DNA of 64,000 nt from the NCBI RefSeq assembly GCF_900091435.1, contig NZ_FMCS01000001.1, forward strand, positions 62,001-126,000, written 5' to 3'. How positions within the stretch are numbered: position 1 is the first letter of the stretch; each line of letters opens with the position of its first letter. Below are positions 24,699 through 36,440 of this stretch, in pieces. The stretch is from Micromonospora chaiyaphumensis (lineage in GTDB: Bacteria; Actinomycetota; Actinomycetes; Mycobacteriales; Micromonosporaceae). Both the position numbers and the translations under genes were made by a program. A model generated the notes under the pieces. That model was not told where the DNA came from. It saw nothing but the letters and a program-made list of their open reading frames with translations, and made no database searches.

Positions 24699-26591
24699 TC
24701 AGGACGGAAGGTTCCACTTCTGGTTGGCCGCGCCGGTGCAGCTCCAGATCTGCGTCTTCGTGCCGTCGGCCGACGTGTTGCCGGTGACGTCGAGGCACTT
24801 GTTGGCCTGCGGGTTCACCAGGTCCCGCGCGGCCGTCCAGGTCCACCGCTGGGCGGCGCTGCCGTTGCAGGTCCACAGTTGCACCCTGGTGCCGTCGGCG
24901 GTGCCGCCCCCGGAGACGTCGAGGCACTTGCCCAGCACGCGGATGGTGCCGTCGGCGGCCCGGGTCCACTGCTGGTTCGCGCCGCCGGTGCAGCTCCAGA
25001 TCTGCGCCGGCGTGCCGTCGGCGCTGCTGTTGTCGGTGGCGTCGAGGCACTTGCCGCCGATGCCGGTGATCGGGCCGGTCGGCGTGCCGCCCCCGCCGCC
25101 GGACTGCGTGCCCGCCCAGGTGAACGTGGCGGTGGTGCGGGCGGGCAGGGTGTAGGTGAAGGACTGGCCGCCCCAGACGACCTTCATCGACTGGGCGGAG
25201 CCGCCGCCGTTGTGCGCGAGCAGCGCCTTCGTGCCGTCCGGGTTCCGGTACGCGACGTTCTGCACCGTGCCGTTGGCGGTGGAGTCGATCCGCAGCGCGC
25301 CGGGCCGGACGAACTTGGTGAGGTGCCCGGTCGTGTAGTACTCGATCGTGTAGTCGACCTGGCCGGCGCGGGCGCCGCCCTCCTGGACGGTGATGAGGCC
25401 GGTGCAGGTGCCGCAGCCACCGTTGTGCGGGCCCATGAACTGGTTGACCGCGAGGCTCCACTTCACCACGCTCCGGCTCCAGTTCCGGGCGTAGTTCACG
25501 ATGTCGGCCATGTCCTCGTTGTGCTGGTTGCCGATCCAGGTGCCGCCCGAGTGCTCGGTGCTGAACTGCGGCACCGCCGGGTACTGGCCGTGCACCTGGC
25601 TGCCGACCGCCGGGTCACCCCAGTAGCCGTGCCAGGCGATGCCGCCGAAGAGCGGATCGGTGCGCACGGCGCTGTCGGCCAGCAGCCCCGCGCCGATCGT
25701 GCCGTAGTCGCCGTAGTTCCAGTCGTGCACCAGCACCTTCGTGGTGATGCCGGCGGCGCGGAACGCCGGGTAGACGAAGTTCTTGGTCAGCTCGACCAGG
25801 CCGGAGGAGTTCCAGCTCATCCCCGGGTAGTCCATGGCGGTGGGGTTGCCGGACTGGCAGCAGTTCGGCTCGTTCTGCACCGAGAGGTAGTCGACCTTCA
25901 CGCCCCGGGCCGCGTACGCCTGGATGGTCTTCACGAAGTACTGGGCGTAGGTGGCGTAGTACTCCCACTTGAGCCAGCCCATCTGGTCCATCCGGCCGTT
26001 GTCCTTCATCCAGCCGGGCGCGCTCCACGGCACGACCATCACCCGCAGCGCCGGGTTGAGCTGCCGGGCCTGCGCGGTGAGCAGTTCGACGTTGGTGTCG
26101 TAACCGTTGGCGCCGAAGTCGTTCAGGTCGCAGCAGGTGTCGTCGAGCGAGACGTTGCCGGGCCGGGACAGGTCGGAGGCGCCGATCGGGTTGCGCACGT
26201 AGGACAGGCCGATGCCGTCGGTGGGACTGAACAGCTTGCGCATCACCTCGTCCCGGGTCGCCGCGCTCACCGGTCCGCCGCGCAGCAGGTACGCCGTGGT
26301 GTCCGTGATGGACGCGCCGGCGCCCTCGAACGGCTGGTAGCGGGTGTTCTCGTCGACGGTGATCGTGTGGGTGGCGCCCGGGCTGGTGGCGGCGAAGGCC
26401 AGCGGGCTCTGCTGTTGCAGGCCCCGGGTGACGGTCCGCCCGCCGGAGTCGGAGGTGGTGGTGAGCCAGACGTTGACGCTCTCGCCGGCCGCCTGGGCGG
26501 CCGGTGGCGGGGCGAGGGCGAGGGTGCCGGCGGCGAGGCAGAGCGCCAGGGTGGCGCGGCCGGCGAGTCGGGGAACGGTGGTGGGGGACAC
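24699..26591 (-). CDS. Secreted GH30 glycosidase with C-terminal ricin-type lectin
   Basis: This 630-residue secreted enzyme starts with a signal peptide (to about residue 34). A GH30 catalytic domain runs to about 490: F-E-G-A-G-A-S-I-T-D-T near 88, acid/base Glu241 in S-V-Q-N-E-P-N and nucleophile Glu346 in F-S-T-E-H-S-G-G. A Gly linker leads to a ricin-B/CBM13 lectin with three Q-x-W repeats (Q-I-W-S-C, Q-L-W-T-C, Q-I-W-S-C). GH30 includes glucosylceramidases, endo-beta-1,6-glucanases, galactanases and xylanases; the G-L-S-Y-V-R-N-P-I-G-A-S-D block favours the glucosylceramidase/beta-1,6-glucanase side, which would suit the beta-glucoside operon next to it. GTG at 26591 has GGAAGGAG five bases upstream. 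Confidence 0.9.
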   Translation of the reverse strand: MSPTTVPRLAGRATLALCLAAGTLALAPPPAAQAAGESVNVWLTTTSDSGGRTVTRGLQQQSPLAFAATSPGATHTITVDENTRYQPFEGAGASITDTTAYLLRGGPVSAATRDEVMRKLFSPTDGIGLSYVRNPIGASDLSRPGNVSLDDTCCDLNDFGANGYDTNVELLTAQARQLNPALRVMVVPWSAPGWMKDNGRMDQMGWLKWEYYATYAQYFVKTIQAYAARGVKVDYLSVQNEPNCCQSGNPTAMDYPGMSWNSSGLVELTKNFVYPAFRAAGITTKVLVHDWNYGDYGTIGAGLLADSAVRTDPLFGGIAWHGYWGDPAVGSQVHGQYPAVPQFSTEHSGGTWIGNQHNEDMADIVNYARNWSRSVVKWSLAVNQFMGPHNGGCGTCTGLITVQEGGARAGQVDYTIEYYTTGHLTKFVRPGALRIDSTANGTVQNVAYRNPDGTKALLAHNGGGSAQSMKVVWGGQSFTYTLPARTTATFTWAGTQSGGGGGTPTGPITGIGGKCLDATDNSSADGTPAQIWSCTGGANQQWTRAADGTIRVLGKCLDVSGGGTADGTRVQLWTCNGSAAQRWTWTAARDLVNPQANKCLDVTGNTSADGTKTQIWSCTGAANQKWNLPS

Positions 26592-26603
26592 GGATGCTCC
26601 TTC

Positions 26604-26656
26604 CGGATAAATAGACATCCGCGAATGAGAAAACCCCTCGCACCTGCTTATGTCAA
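26604..26656 (-). promoter_or_regulatory. Promoter and operator-like repeat of the GH30 gene
   Basis: Read on the minus strand, TTGACA (26651-26656) is followed after 17 bases by TTTTCT (26628-26633), a vegetative-like promoter. Just downstream CGGAT-N8-ATCCG (26604-26621) is a perfect inverted repeat that also covers the ribosome-binding site, a good place for a repressor to act. Confidence 0.5.
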
Positions 26657-26694
26657 GATATGAAAAAAGAGTCCGAGTTTGTGGGCGGGCACGG

Positions 26695-26733
26695 CGGGGC
26701 GGCCGCCCGGGATGCCCCCGGGCGGCCGCCCCG
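26695..26733 (-). terminator. Strong terminator after the GH1 gene
   Basis: CGGGGCGGCCGCCCGGG pairs perfectly with CCCGGGCGGCCGCCCCG over seventeen bases, loop ATGCC, ten bases past the GH1 stop. It closes the oligosaccharide operon and isolates the GH30 promoter. Confidence 0.85.
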
Positions 26734-26742
26734 AGCGGCCCG

Positions 26743-28155
26743 TCAGCGCTCCCCGCGCACCCGCCGGATGGTGTCGCGGTACCAGTGCGCGCTGCGCTTC
26801 GGCGTGCGCCGCTGGGTGTCGTAGTCCACCCGCACGATGCCGAACCGCTTGTCGTAGCCGTACGCCCACTCGAAGTTGTCCAGCAGCGACCAGGCGAAGT
26901 AGCCGCGCACGTCCGCGCCGGCCTGCCGGGCCCGGGCCACCGCCCGCAGGTGCTCGGTCAGGTACGCCACCCGGTCGTCGTCGGCCACGAACCCGTCGGC
27001 GTCCGGCTTGTCGTCGAAGGCCGCGCCGTTCTCCGTGATCACCAGGGGCACGCCCGGGTAGTCCCGGTGCAGCCGGACCAGCAGCTCGGTGAAGGAGTCC
27101 GGCACGATCTCCCAGTCCATCGCGGTGCGCGGCAGGTCCCGGCGGATGACCCGGCGCACCGGGCGGCCGTCGTCGTCGCGCTCCCGGCCCTGCTCGTCCA
27201 CCCCGGAGTGCACCTGCCCGAAGTAGAAGTTCACCCCGAGCACGTCGATCGGCGACGAAATGACCTCCAGATCGCCGTCCTGCACCGGGATGCGCACCCC
27301 CTCGGCCGCCAGGTCGGCCACCACGTCCTCGGGGTAGGAGCCGCGGAACACCGGGTCGAGGTAGAGCCGGTTGCCCAGCCCGTCGGCCGCCCGCGCCGCG
27401 TCCCGGTCGGCCGCGCTGTCGCTGGCCGGGTCCGCGGTGGACAGGTTGACGGTCAGGCCCAGCTCGATCGGGGTGGTCGCCGCGGCGCGCAGCCGCTGCA
27501 CCGCCAGCCCGTGCCCGAGCAGCAGGTGGTGGGCGGCGGCGATCCCGTCACCCAGGTTCCGCCGGCCCGGGGCGTGGTTGCCGTACGCGTACCCGAGCAT
27601 CGCCGAGCACCACGGCTCGTTGAGCGTGGTCCAGGTCTTCACCCGGTCGCCGAGGGCGCCGAAGACCAGCTCCGCGTAGTCGGCGAACCGGTGGGCGGTG
27701 TCCCGGTTCGGCCAGCCGCCCGCGTCCTCCAACTCCTGCGGCAGGTCCCAGTGGTAGAGCGTCACCCACGGGTCGATCCCGCGGCCCAGCAGCTCGTCCA
27801 CCAGCCGGTCGTAGAAGGCCAGCCCGGCCGGGTTCGCCGGCCCGCGGCCGCCCGGCTGCACCCGCGGCCACGCCACGGAGAACCGGTAGGTGTCCAGGCC
27901 CAGGTCGGCGATGAGCGCGACGTCCTGCGGCATCCGGTGGTAGTGGTCGCAGGCCACGTCGCCGTGGTCGCCGTTGGCCACCGCGCCCGGCACGCGGCAG
28001 AAGGTGTCCCAGATCGACGGGGTCCGGCCGTCCTCGGCCACCGCGCCCTCGATCTGGTACGACGAGGTCGCCACCCCCCACCGGAAGGTCGGCGGCAGGG
28101 TGTCGATCGGGTCGGCCTGCCCGGTGGTGCTGGGGCGGGTGAGGTCGGTGTCCAT
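26743..28155 (-). CDS. GH1 beta-glucosidase
   Basis: This 470-residue enzyme is a family 1 glycosidase without signal peptide, so it acts in the cytoplasm on imported oligosaccharides. The N-terminal signature F-R-W-G-V-A-T-S-S-Y-Q-I-E-G-A is present, the acid/base is Glu180 in T-L-N-E-P-W and the nucleophile Glu375 in V-I-T-E-N-G-A-A-F. It is last in the operon, 47 bases after the ATPase gene. The ATG at 28155 has GAGGAG at good spacing. It would release glucose from beta-glucosides such as cellobiose, laminaribiose or gentiobiose; which one is not visible. Confidence 0.93.
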   Translation of the reverse strand: MDTDLTRPSTTGQADPIDTLPPTFRWGVATSSYQIEGAVAEDGRTPSIWDTFCRVPGAVANGDHGDVACDHYHRMPQDVALIADLGLDTYRFSVAWPRVQPGGRGPANPAGLAFYDRLVDELLGRGIDPWVTLYHWDLPQELEDAGGWPNRDTAHRFADYAELVFGALGDRVKTWTTLNEPWCSAMLGYAYGNHAPGRRNLGDGIAAAHHLLLGHGLAVQRLRAAATTPIELGLTVNLSTADPASDSAADRDAARAADGLGNRLYLDPVFRGSYPEDVVADLAAEGVRIPVQDGDLEVISSPIDVLGVNFYFGQVHSGVDEQGRERDDDGRPVRRVIRRDLPRTAMDWEIVPDSFTELLVRLHRDYPGVPLVITENGAAFDDKPDADGFVADDDRVAYLTEHLRAVARARQAGADVRGYFAWSLLDNFEWAYGYDKRFGIVRVDYDTQRRTPKRSAHWYRDTIRRVRGER

Positions 28156-28202
28156 GGTTCTCCTCGCGGTAGCGGGTCGTTCGGTCGGACGGAGAGCGGG
28201 GG

Positions 28203-29197
<995 letters not shown>

Positions 29198-29201
<4 letters not shown>

Positions 29202-30235
29202 GGTGCGACCTCCTCTCGGGGGGCCGGTACCGGACGGGAGGCCGGGGCCAGCACGGGGGTGAAGCCGACCCGCATCCGCACGGTGCGACCGTCTGCGGTG
29301 CGGATCCGGGTCTTGCCGGCGCTGCGCAGCCGGGGGCTCACGAACTCGTCGATGCCGAAGTTGATCAGGGCGAGGGCGGTGCCGAGCAGCGCGATGGCCA
29401 GCCCGGCCGGCACGAACCACCACCAGGCGCCCTGCGCGAGGGCCTGCTGGCCCTGCGCCCAGAACAGGATGGTGCCCCAGTTCCACGACGAGATCGACGA
29501 GATGCCGATGAAGGCCAGCGTGATCTCCGACATGACCGCGAAGATGACGGTGCCCACGAAGCCGGAGGCGATGATCGCGGTGAGGTTGGGCAGGATCTCG
29601 AACAGGATGATCCGCCAGGTCCGCTCGCCGGTGGCCCGGGCCGCCTCGACGTAGTCGCGGCGCCGCAGCGACAGGGTCTGGGCGCGCAGCACGCGGGCGC
29701 CCCACGCCCACGAGGTGAAGCCGATGATGAGCGCCACCAGCGTGTCGCTGGCCTGCTCGACGATCGACGTCACGATGATGATCAGCGGCAGGGCGGGGAT
29801 GACCAGGAACACGTTGGACAGCGCCGACAGCCCCTCGTCGGGCACCCCGCCGATGTAGCCGGCCGTCACGCCGATGAGGATGGACAGGATCGTCGCCAGC
29901 ACGCCGGCGAGCAGGCCCACCAGCATGACGCTGCGCGCGCCGACCAGGATCTGGCTGAAGATGTCCTGACCGAGGTGGGTGGTGCCGAACCAGTGCCGGG
30001 CCGACGGCCCCTGGAGCACGTCGGCGCTGCGCGCGTTCGGGTCGTACGGCGCCACCCAGGGCCCGATGACCGCGAACAGGCAGTAGATGCCCAGGATGAC
30101 CAGGCCGGTGGCGGCCTTGGCGTTGGCGACGAACCGGAACCGGCGCCGCTTCGCCCGGCCCGGCGCGGCCGACGGCTGGGCCATCGCCCCCTGGCCGGGA
30201 ATGACCTGCTCGATGCTCGACGGTGAGATGGTCAT
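29198..30235 (-). CDS. ABC transporter permease (DppC-like)
   Basis: This 345-residue inner-membrane permease has an N-terminal OppC_N segment (A-T-G-L-V-I-L-G-I-Y-C-L-F-A-V-I-G-P-W) and five further helices. The EAA loop that contacts the ATPase reads Y-V-E-A-A-R-A-T-G-E. The G-T-T-H-L-G-Q-D-I-F block is typical of DppC. It starts three bases after the partner permease stop and overlaps the next ATPase gene by four bases. Confidence 0.92.
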
Positions 30236-30238
30236 CGC

Positions 30239-31212
<974 letters not shown>

Positions 31213-31216
<4 letters not shown>

Positions 31217-32379
31217 CGTGCCTCCCCCAGGGTGGCGGTGTCGTCCCGCTCGACCGCAGAGGCGGGCGGTGGCACGGTCGGGTCGGCGTCGGGCGCGGCC
31301 GAGCCGGGGGCGTCGGCGGCGACGGTGTCCGGGTCGTAGAGCCAGCAGGCCGCCCAGTGGCCGGGCCGGTCGGCGATGTCCAGTCGCGGCGGCAGGTCGG
31401 TGGTGCAGCGCCGCATGGCGTGCGGGCACCGGGGATGGAACCGGCAGCCCGACGGCGGGGCGATCAGGCTCGGCGGCTCGCCCTGACCGCGGTCCGCACC
31501 GGCGGCCGCGTCGGCGCCGGCGCCGTCGCCGGTGATCCGCTCCGGGTCCGGCGCGGAGTCGGTGAGCAACCGCGTGTACGGGTGGGCCGGGCTCTGGGTG
31601 ACGGTCTCGCTGTCGCCGCCCTCGACCATTCGCCCGGCGTACATCACGATCGTCTCGTCGGCGAAGTAGCGGGCCGAGGCGATGTCGTGCGTGATGTAGA
31701 GGATGGCGATGTTGAGCCGCTGCTTGAGGTCCTGCAGCAGGTTGAGCACGCCGAGGCGGATCGAGACGTCGAGCATGGAGACCGGCTCGTCGGCGAGGAG
31801 CACCTCCGGGTCGGCGCCGAGCGCCCGCGCGATGGCCACGCGCTGCCGCTGGCCGCCGGAGAGCTCGTGCGGGAACGCGTCCAGGTAGCGCTCGGGCGGG
31901 GTGAGGCTCACCCGGGTGAGCAGCTTGGCGAGGGCCGCGTCCAGCTCCTCGGCGCCGCGCCCGGCGTTGCCGTGGATCCGCAGCGACCGGGTCAGGTGGT
32001 AGCGGACGGTGTGCACCGGGTTCAACGAGGCGAACGGATCCTGCAGGATCAGTTGGACCCGCCGCACGTACGACCGGAACGGCCGGCCACCGCGCACCCG
32101 GGTCGAGGTGCCGTGCAGGCGGATGTCGCCGGCGGTGCGGGGATAGATCTGCGCCAGCAGCCGCGCCACCGTGGACTTGCCGGAGCCGGACTCTCCGACC
32201 AGCGCGGTCACCCGGCCGCGGCGCAGCGCGAACGATACGTCGTCGACGGCGTGCACGACGGCCGGCGTCCGGGAGAAGAGGTCACGCAGCCGCCTGCGGA
32301 CGGGGAAGTGCTTGGTCAGGCCGACGGCCTCCAGCACCACCTCGTCGACCGGCGCCGCCGCGCTCTCGCTCAACGTCAT
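31213..32379 (-). CDS. ABC transporter ATPase (DppF-like)
   Basis: The 388-residue ATPase has Walker [11 protein letters not shown]-loop Q-D-P-F-A-S-L-N-P, signature L-S-G-G-Q-R-Q-R and Walker [13 protein letters not shown]. The OppF-type zinc-like cysteine cluster appears as [10 protein letters not shown] loosely composed Ala/Asp/Pro tail of about 35 residues follows. It is the first transport gene after the binding protein, behind a stable hairpin that may reduce its expression. Confidence 0.92.
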
Positions 32380-32409
32380 GCCGAGTTCCTGTCTGAGCGT
32401 GGGGGTGCG

Positions 32410-32438
32410 CCTCCCCGGCCGGGAGCCGGCCGGGGAGG
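32410..32438 (-). terminator. Intra-operon hairpin after the binding-protein gene
   Basis: CCTCCCCGGCC (32410-32420) and GGCCGGGGAGG (32428-32438) pair perfectly around a seven-base loop. It lies 13 bases past the binding-protein stop and 31 bases before the ATPase start. Placed here it may be an attenuator or an mRNA 3' stabiliser that makes the binding protein more abundant than the membrane parts. Confidence 0.65.
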
Positions 32439-32450
32439 CGGTTGGCGAGG

Positions 32451-34127
32451 TCAGCCGTTGGCGGGCTTGAGGTGCAGGACCACGTCCACGGCGTTGGGCT
32501 GGGTGGGCTGCATGGCGCCGTACGGGTTCGAGTCGTCCGGCCATCCGGTCCAGTTCTTCGTGCTGTACGCGCCGCCGATGTTGTCCGCGCCGACCGGGAT
32601 CATCGGCATCTGGTCGACGAAGATCTTCTGCAGCGTGTTCATGGCGGTGGTGCGCGCGGTCTCGTCGGTCGCGTTCGCGTAGGCGACCAGGGCGTCGGTC
32701 GCCTCCTTGTTGTTGAAGCGGCCGAAGTTGCCGGCGGGCGAGGCGGTGCCGATCGGCTTGAGCTGCCGGCCGTCCATGACGGTCCGGTAGATGTCGTACG
32801 GCGTCGCGCCGCTCTCGGTCCACCGGAAGGTCGCCTCGAAGTTGCCCTGCTCGACGTTGCGGAACCAGGCGTCCTGGTTGGCCTTGTCGACCGTGGCCGC
32901 GATGCCGATCTTCGACAGGTTGTCCTTCACGATCTCCAGGCTGGTCTGGTAGTCGGACCAGCCGGCCGGGTCGGTCAGCTTGACGGTGACGGCCTTGCCG
33001 GTCTTGTCCTTGAGGGTGTTGCCCTCCAGCTTGTAGCCGGCGCCGGTCAGCAGCGTCTTGGCGCCCTCGACGTCGACCTTGTGGTCCTGGCCCTTGTACT
33101 CCGGCGCGATGAACGAGTCACCGGCCGGGCTGGGCAGGCCGGTCACGCTCTTCACCTGCGGGTGGAAGTAGCCGGCCTCGGCCGTGGTGAAGATGTCGGC
33201 GCGGTCGATGACCATGTTCATGGCACGGCGCAGCGCCGGGTCGTCGAACGGCTTCTTCGTGGTGTTGAGGTAGAGACCGTGGATGCCCAGGACCGGCGGC
33301 GCCCACACCTTGTGGTGCTCCTGGTCCTTCGCCACGAAGACGGCCTGGTAGTTCGGGATGAAGACGAAGCTCCACTCCGACTCGCCGTTGGCCAGGGCCG
33401 TGGTCTGCGCGCTGTTGTCCGTGTAGGAGGTGTAGCGCAGTTCCTTGACCTTCGGCGGGTCCTGCCAGTAGCCCTTGTCGCGCACCGACAGGGTCATGCT
33501 GGCCGGGGTGAAGGACTTCAGGGTGTACGGGCCGCTGCCGACCGGCTGCTTGACGGTGTCGGTCGTCGGGTCGCTGATCTTCTCCCAGATGTGCTTGGGC
33601 ACGATCGGCACCCGCCACAGCACCTTCTGCTGGTTGACGAACTGCGGGCTCTCCATCTTGATGGTGACTTCGTTGCCGCTGGCGGTCGCGTCCGTGTAGG
33701 GCACGCCCTGGTCGTTCAGCGCCGGGTACTTCTTCACCAGGTTGTAGGTGAAGGCGACGTCCTCGGCGGTGACCTTCTGCCCGTCCGACCAGGTGGCGTT
33801 GTCCCGGATGGTGACCTTCACCGAGGTGTAGTCCTGCGACCACTCGGCCTTGGTGGCCAGCCACGGCTTGAACGGGTCGGCCGGCTTCACCGGGTTCCAC
33901 ATCATCAGCGGCTCGTAGATCTGCCAGCGGTAGCCCAGCGAGGCCGCGGCGGACGTGGTGAGGAACGGGTTGTTGTTCTCGGCCTGCGGGCCGTTCGGCA
34001 TGCCGACGTTCAGCACCGTGGCCGCCTGGCCGTTCTTCTTGTTGGCGTTCGGGCTGTCGCCGCAGGCGGCGACGCCGGTGGCCATCGCGCCGGCCAGCGC
34101 GACGGCGAGGAGTTGCCTTCTTCTCAT
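32451..34127 (-). CDS. Family 5 extracellular solute-binding lipoprotein
   Basis: This 558-residue protein has a lipoprotein signal peptide with lipobox V-A-A-C (Cys22) and a family 5 (SBP_bac_5) fold. It shows I-Y-E-P-L-M-M-W-N, the [18 protein letters not shown] signature and [10 protein letters not shown]. Cluster 5 proteins bind peptides, nickel or oligosaccharides; the LacI regulator and GH1 enzyme beside it argue for cello- or other beta-gluco-oligosaccharides. The ATG has GAGGGAG six bases upstream. It is the first gene of the operon and is followed by a hairpin. Confidence 0.92.
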   Translation of the reverse strand: MRRRQLLAVALAGAMATGVAACGDSPNANKKNGQAATVLNVGMPNGPQAENNNPFLTTSAAASLGYRWQIYEPLMMWNPVKPADPFKPWLATKAEWSQDYTSVKVTIRDNATWSDGQKVTAEDVAFTYNLVKKYPALNDQGVPYTDATASGNEVTIKMESPQFVNQQKVLWRVPIVPKHIWEKISDPTTDTVKQPVGSGPYTLKSFTPASMTLSVRDKGYWQDPPKVKELRYTSYTDNSAQTTALANGESEWSFVFIPNYQAVFVAKDQEHHKVWAPPVLGIHGLYLNTTKKPFDDPALRRAMNMVIDRADIFTTAEAGYFHPQVKSVTGLPSPAGDSFIAPEYKGQDHKVDVEGAKTLLTGAGYKLEGNTLKDKTGKAVTVKLTDPAGWSDYQTSLEIVKDNLSKIGIAATVDKANQDAWFRNVEQGNFEATFRWTESGATPYDIYRTVMDGRQLKPIGTASPAGNFGRFNNKEATDALVAYANATDETARTTAMNTLQKIFVDQMPMIPVGADNIGGAYSTKNWTGWPDDSNPYGAMQPTQPNAVDVVLHLKPANG

Positions 34128-34145
34128 GGAGGTCTCCCTCGGTGC

Positions 34146-34166
34146 TCCCGCGGTCCTCGAGCGGGA
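34146..34166 (-). promoter_or_regulatory. Inverted repeat before the binding-protein gene
   Basis: TCCCGC-N9-GCGGGA is a perfect repeat 19 bases upstream of the binding-protein ATG, in the region between the LacI terminator and the operon start. It is a possible operator for the neighbouring LacI protein, although it differs from the repeat before the LacI gene. Confidence 0.35.
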
Positions 34167-34195
34167 TGTGGCGGATGAAGGGTGTGCGGTGTTAC

Positions 34196-34222
34196 CACCG
34201 GCGGGCGGGGCGCCCGCCGGTG
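34196..34222 (-). terminator. Terminator after the LacI-family gene
   Basis: CACCGGCGGGCG and CGCCCGCCGGTG pair perfectly over twelve bases around GGG, 26 bases past the LacI stop. It separates the regulator from the transport operon, which therefore needs its own promoter in 34128-34195. Confidence 0.75.
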
Positions 34223-34248
34223 CGGGTGGTGCTACAGCGGTGGCGAGG

Positions 34249-35250
34249 TCAGGTCGCGCCGGTCGACGCGCGGACGGTGAAGCTGGTCGGGATCACGGTC
34301 GGGGTGGCGGGCAGCGGCGTCCCGCCGAGGTGGGCGATGAGGGTACGGGCGGCGACCGCACCCATCTCCCGCAACGGCTGGCGCACCGAGCTCAGCGGTG
34401 GATGGGTGTGCCCGGCCAGCGGCAGGTCGTCGAAGCCGACCACGGCCACGTCCTCCGGGACCCGCCGGCCGGCGTCCCGCAGCGCCTGGAGCGCCCCGGC
34501 GGCGGAGAGGTCGTTGTGGGCGAAGACGGCGTCGAACGGCACGCCGTCGGCGAGCAGGTTCTCCACCGCGACCCGCCCGCACTCGAAGGTGAAGTCGCCC
34601 TCCACGACGAGGGCGGGATCGATGGGCAGGCCGGCGTCGGCGTAGCCGGCCGCGAACCCGGCGAGCCGCTCCCGGGTACAGCCGAAGCGGCTCAGGCCGG
34701 TGACGACCAGCGGCCGCTTCCGCCCGTGCGTCAGCAGGTGCGCCGCCGCCGCCCGCGCGCCGGCCTCGTTGGTGGTCCGCACCGACGGGAAGCCGGGCTG
34801 GTGGCCGCGGTCGTCGATGAGGATCACCGGCAGGCCGCGCTCGTGCAGCTCGGTGATGTAGTCGAGGGTGCCCTCCGGCTCGACCACGAGCAGGCCGTCG
34901 AAGGACTTCGCGGAGACCTGGGAGGCGAACCGCCGCATCGACTCGTCGCCGTGGGTGCAGGTGAACAGCAGCATGCCGTACCCCTCGGCCTCGACCACGT
35001 CGGCCGCGCCCTGGAGCACCTCGCCCATCCACGGCCAGGTCAGGGCGGGGACCAGCATGCCCACCACCCGGGTACGCCCGCGGGCCAGGCCGACCGCGCG
35101 GGCGCTCGGCACGTACCCGAGGGCGTTGATGACGGCGCGGACCCGGTCGGCCGTGCGCACGTGCACCTCGCCCTTGCCGTTGAGCACCCGCGAGACCGTC
35201 GTCTTGCTCACCCCGGCACGGGTGGCGACGTCGGCGATGGTGATCGGCAC
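34249..35250 (-). CDS. LacI-family transcriptional regulator
   Basis: This 333-residue regulator begins with the LacI helix-turn-helix [24 protein letters not shown] and hinge, followed by a periplasmic-binding-protein-like sensor domain ([31 protein letters not shown] and [10 protein letters not shown]). The GTG at 35250 places the start right at the helix-turn-helix and has GGGAG upstream; the frame stays open to 35322 but that part is noncoding-like. It very likely represses the adjacent sugar operon. Confidence 0.92.
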   Translation of the reverse strand: MPITIADVATRAGVSKTTVSRVLNGKGEVHVRTADRVRAVINALGYVPSARAVGLARGRTRVVGMLVPALTWPWMGEVLQGAADVVEAEGYGMLLFTCTHGDESMRRFASQVSAKSFDGLLVVEPEGTLDYITELHERGLPVILIDDRGHQPGFPSVRTTNEAGARAAAAHLLTHGRKRPLVVTGLSRFGCTRERLAGFAAGYADAGLPIDPALVVEGDFTFECGRVAVENLLADGVPFDAVFAHNDLSAAGALQALRDAGRRVPEDVAVVGFDDLPLAGHTHPPLSSVRQPLREMGAVAARTLIAHLGGTPLPATPTVIPTSFTVRASTGAT

Positions 35251-35286
35251 GTGACGCTCCCGGGTCGCAGGGTGAGGCGGATGTTT

Positions 35287-35312
35287 CGGAACCGGTTGCG
35301 GAAGCGGTTCCG
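35287..35312 (-). promoter_or_regulatory. Double palindromic operator upstream of the LacI gene
   Basis: CGGAACCG (35287-35294) and CGGTTCCG (35305-35312) are perfect inverted arms around ten bases. The same stretch reads as two tandem, overlapping twelve-base half-palindromes, GGAACCGGTTGC and GGAAGCGGTTCC, one after the other. Its place 37 bases before the regulator suggests autoregulation. Confidence 0.6.
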
Positions 35313-35445
35313 TCGCAGTCAACCGAAGTGGCGGCGGTCACGTCAATAACGGGCGCGTAACGAAACATGGCTAAGTTCGAAACCTGAAAAAAGTGCCTCT
35401 GGACGGCGCCGCCGATCAAGGGTGTGAGCAGCGTCGATGCGCGAA

Positions 35446-36249
35446 CTACGCCGGGCCGGTGCGGGCGTAGACGTCGCCGGAGTTGGCCTCGTACGGCAGG
35501 GCCCGCAGGTACGCCGCCACCTCGTCCGACGGCCGCCAGCCGGGCAGGGCGAACGCCATCTCGTCCCCGAGCGCCACGGTGAACGAGGTGAACCCCAGCC
35601 CGGTGAGCCGGTCCAGGCAGCGCACGGCCAGGTCGCGCTCGATGGTGGTGAACTCGAACGACAGTGCCGGCAGTGGCCGGCTCAACCCGGCCAGCACGGC
35701 GTCCTCGAAGCCCTCCACGTCGATCTTCACGAAGGCCGGCACGCCGTGCGCCGCGATCAGGGTGTCGAGCGTCGTGCCGGCCACCTCGATCTCGGCGTCC
35801 CAGACCTCGTGCGCCCAGCCGCCGGCCCCGCGGGCCGACTGCAGGAATCCCGCCGACACCGTCGAGATGGTGGGGTTCGCCGAGTTCACGTGCAGCCGCA
35901 CCGGCCCGGTACGCGCCCCGCACGCCGCCTCCACCACGGTCACCCGTTCGTCGCCCGCGTAGAGGGCGTGCAGGGCCCGGGTGCAGAGCGGCTGCGGCTC
36001 GACGGCCACCACGCGGGCACCCAGCCGCCGGAAGCTGCCGAGCCGGTCGCCCACGTGGGCGCCGACGTCGAAGACCAGGTCGCCGGGGCGGACCAGGGGC
36101 GCGTAGAAGGCGTCCATCGCCGTGTCGCGGGCCGGGTCGCCGTAGTACGTCTCCAGCGACCGGCGCAGGCCCGACATGGTGGGGTCTGCCTTGAGTGCCT
36201 CGATCACCCCGATATGACCGCCCACCACTCCGACGCTAGCCGCGCTCAC
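35446..36249 (-). CDS. FkbM-family methyltransferase
   Basis: This 267-residue protein has a SAM-binding Rossmann start D-L-V-F-D-V-G-A-H-V-G-D-R and the FkbM block F-V-K-I-D-V-E-G-F-E-D-A-V-L-A-G-L. FkbM enzymes methylate hydroxyls on sugars, polyketides and other small molecules. The GTG at 36249 is the first start in frame; shorter starts are possible. It stands alone, divergent from the YCII/sigma pair across a 191-base region. Confidence 0.85.
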   Translation of the reverse strand: MSAASVGVVGGHIGVIEALKADPTMSGLRRSLETYYGDPARDTAMDAFYAPLVRPGDLVFDVGAHVGDRLGSFRRLGARVVAVEPQPLCTRALHALYAGDERVTVVEAACGARTGPVRLHVNSANPTISTVSAGFLQSARGAGGWAHEVWDAEIEVAGTTLDTLIAAHGVPAFVKIDVEGFEDAVLAGLSRPLPALSFEFTTIERDLAVRCLDRLTGLGFTSFTVALGDEMAFALPGWRPSDEVAAYLRALPYEANSGDVYARTGPA

Positions 36250-36364
36250 CCGTTCGCGAGCCTCTTTCGGGTGAGGCCGCGCCCTGCCTCATCCCTAGCC
36301 TCCTAGGACGCTTTAGGGGGAGTGTGTGGTGTCATCAAGACCGCCAGAAAAAGTCGCGGTGCGA

Positions 36365-36391
36365 TGTCGAGAACCCGGGGGCGGCTCCGTC
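36365..36391 (+). promoter_or_regulatory. ECF42-type promoter of the DGPF/sigma operon
   Basis: TGTCGA (36365-36370) and CGTC (36388-36391) are separated by 17 bases, upstream of the DGPF gene. As I recall, ECF42 sigma factors recognise TGTCGA at -35 and CGA/TC at -10, so the sigma factor encoded here probably drives its own operon. A perfect repeat CCCGGGGG-N9-CCCCCGGG (36374-36398) covers the spacer and -10, and could bind a repressor or form a hairpin in the leader. Confidence 0.72.
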
Positions 36392-36440
36392 CCCCGGGTG
36401 AACACGGCGACGACGGCCGTACCGCACTGAGGAGAACACG

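Noticed and set aside
24760..25060. Three similar blocks inside the GH30 gene that look like DNA repeats.
   Set aside because: They are the three internal repeats of the ricin-type lectin fold.
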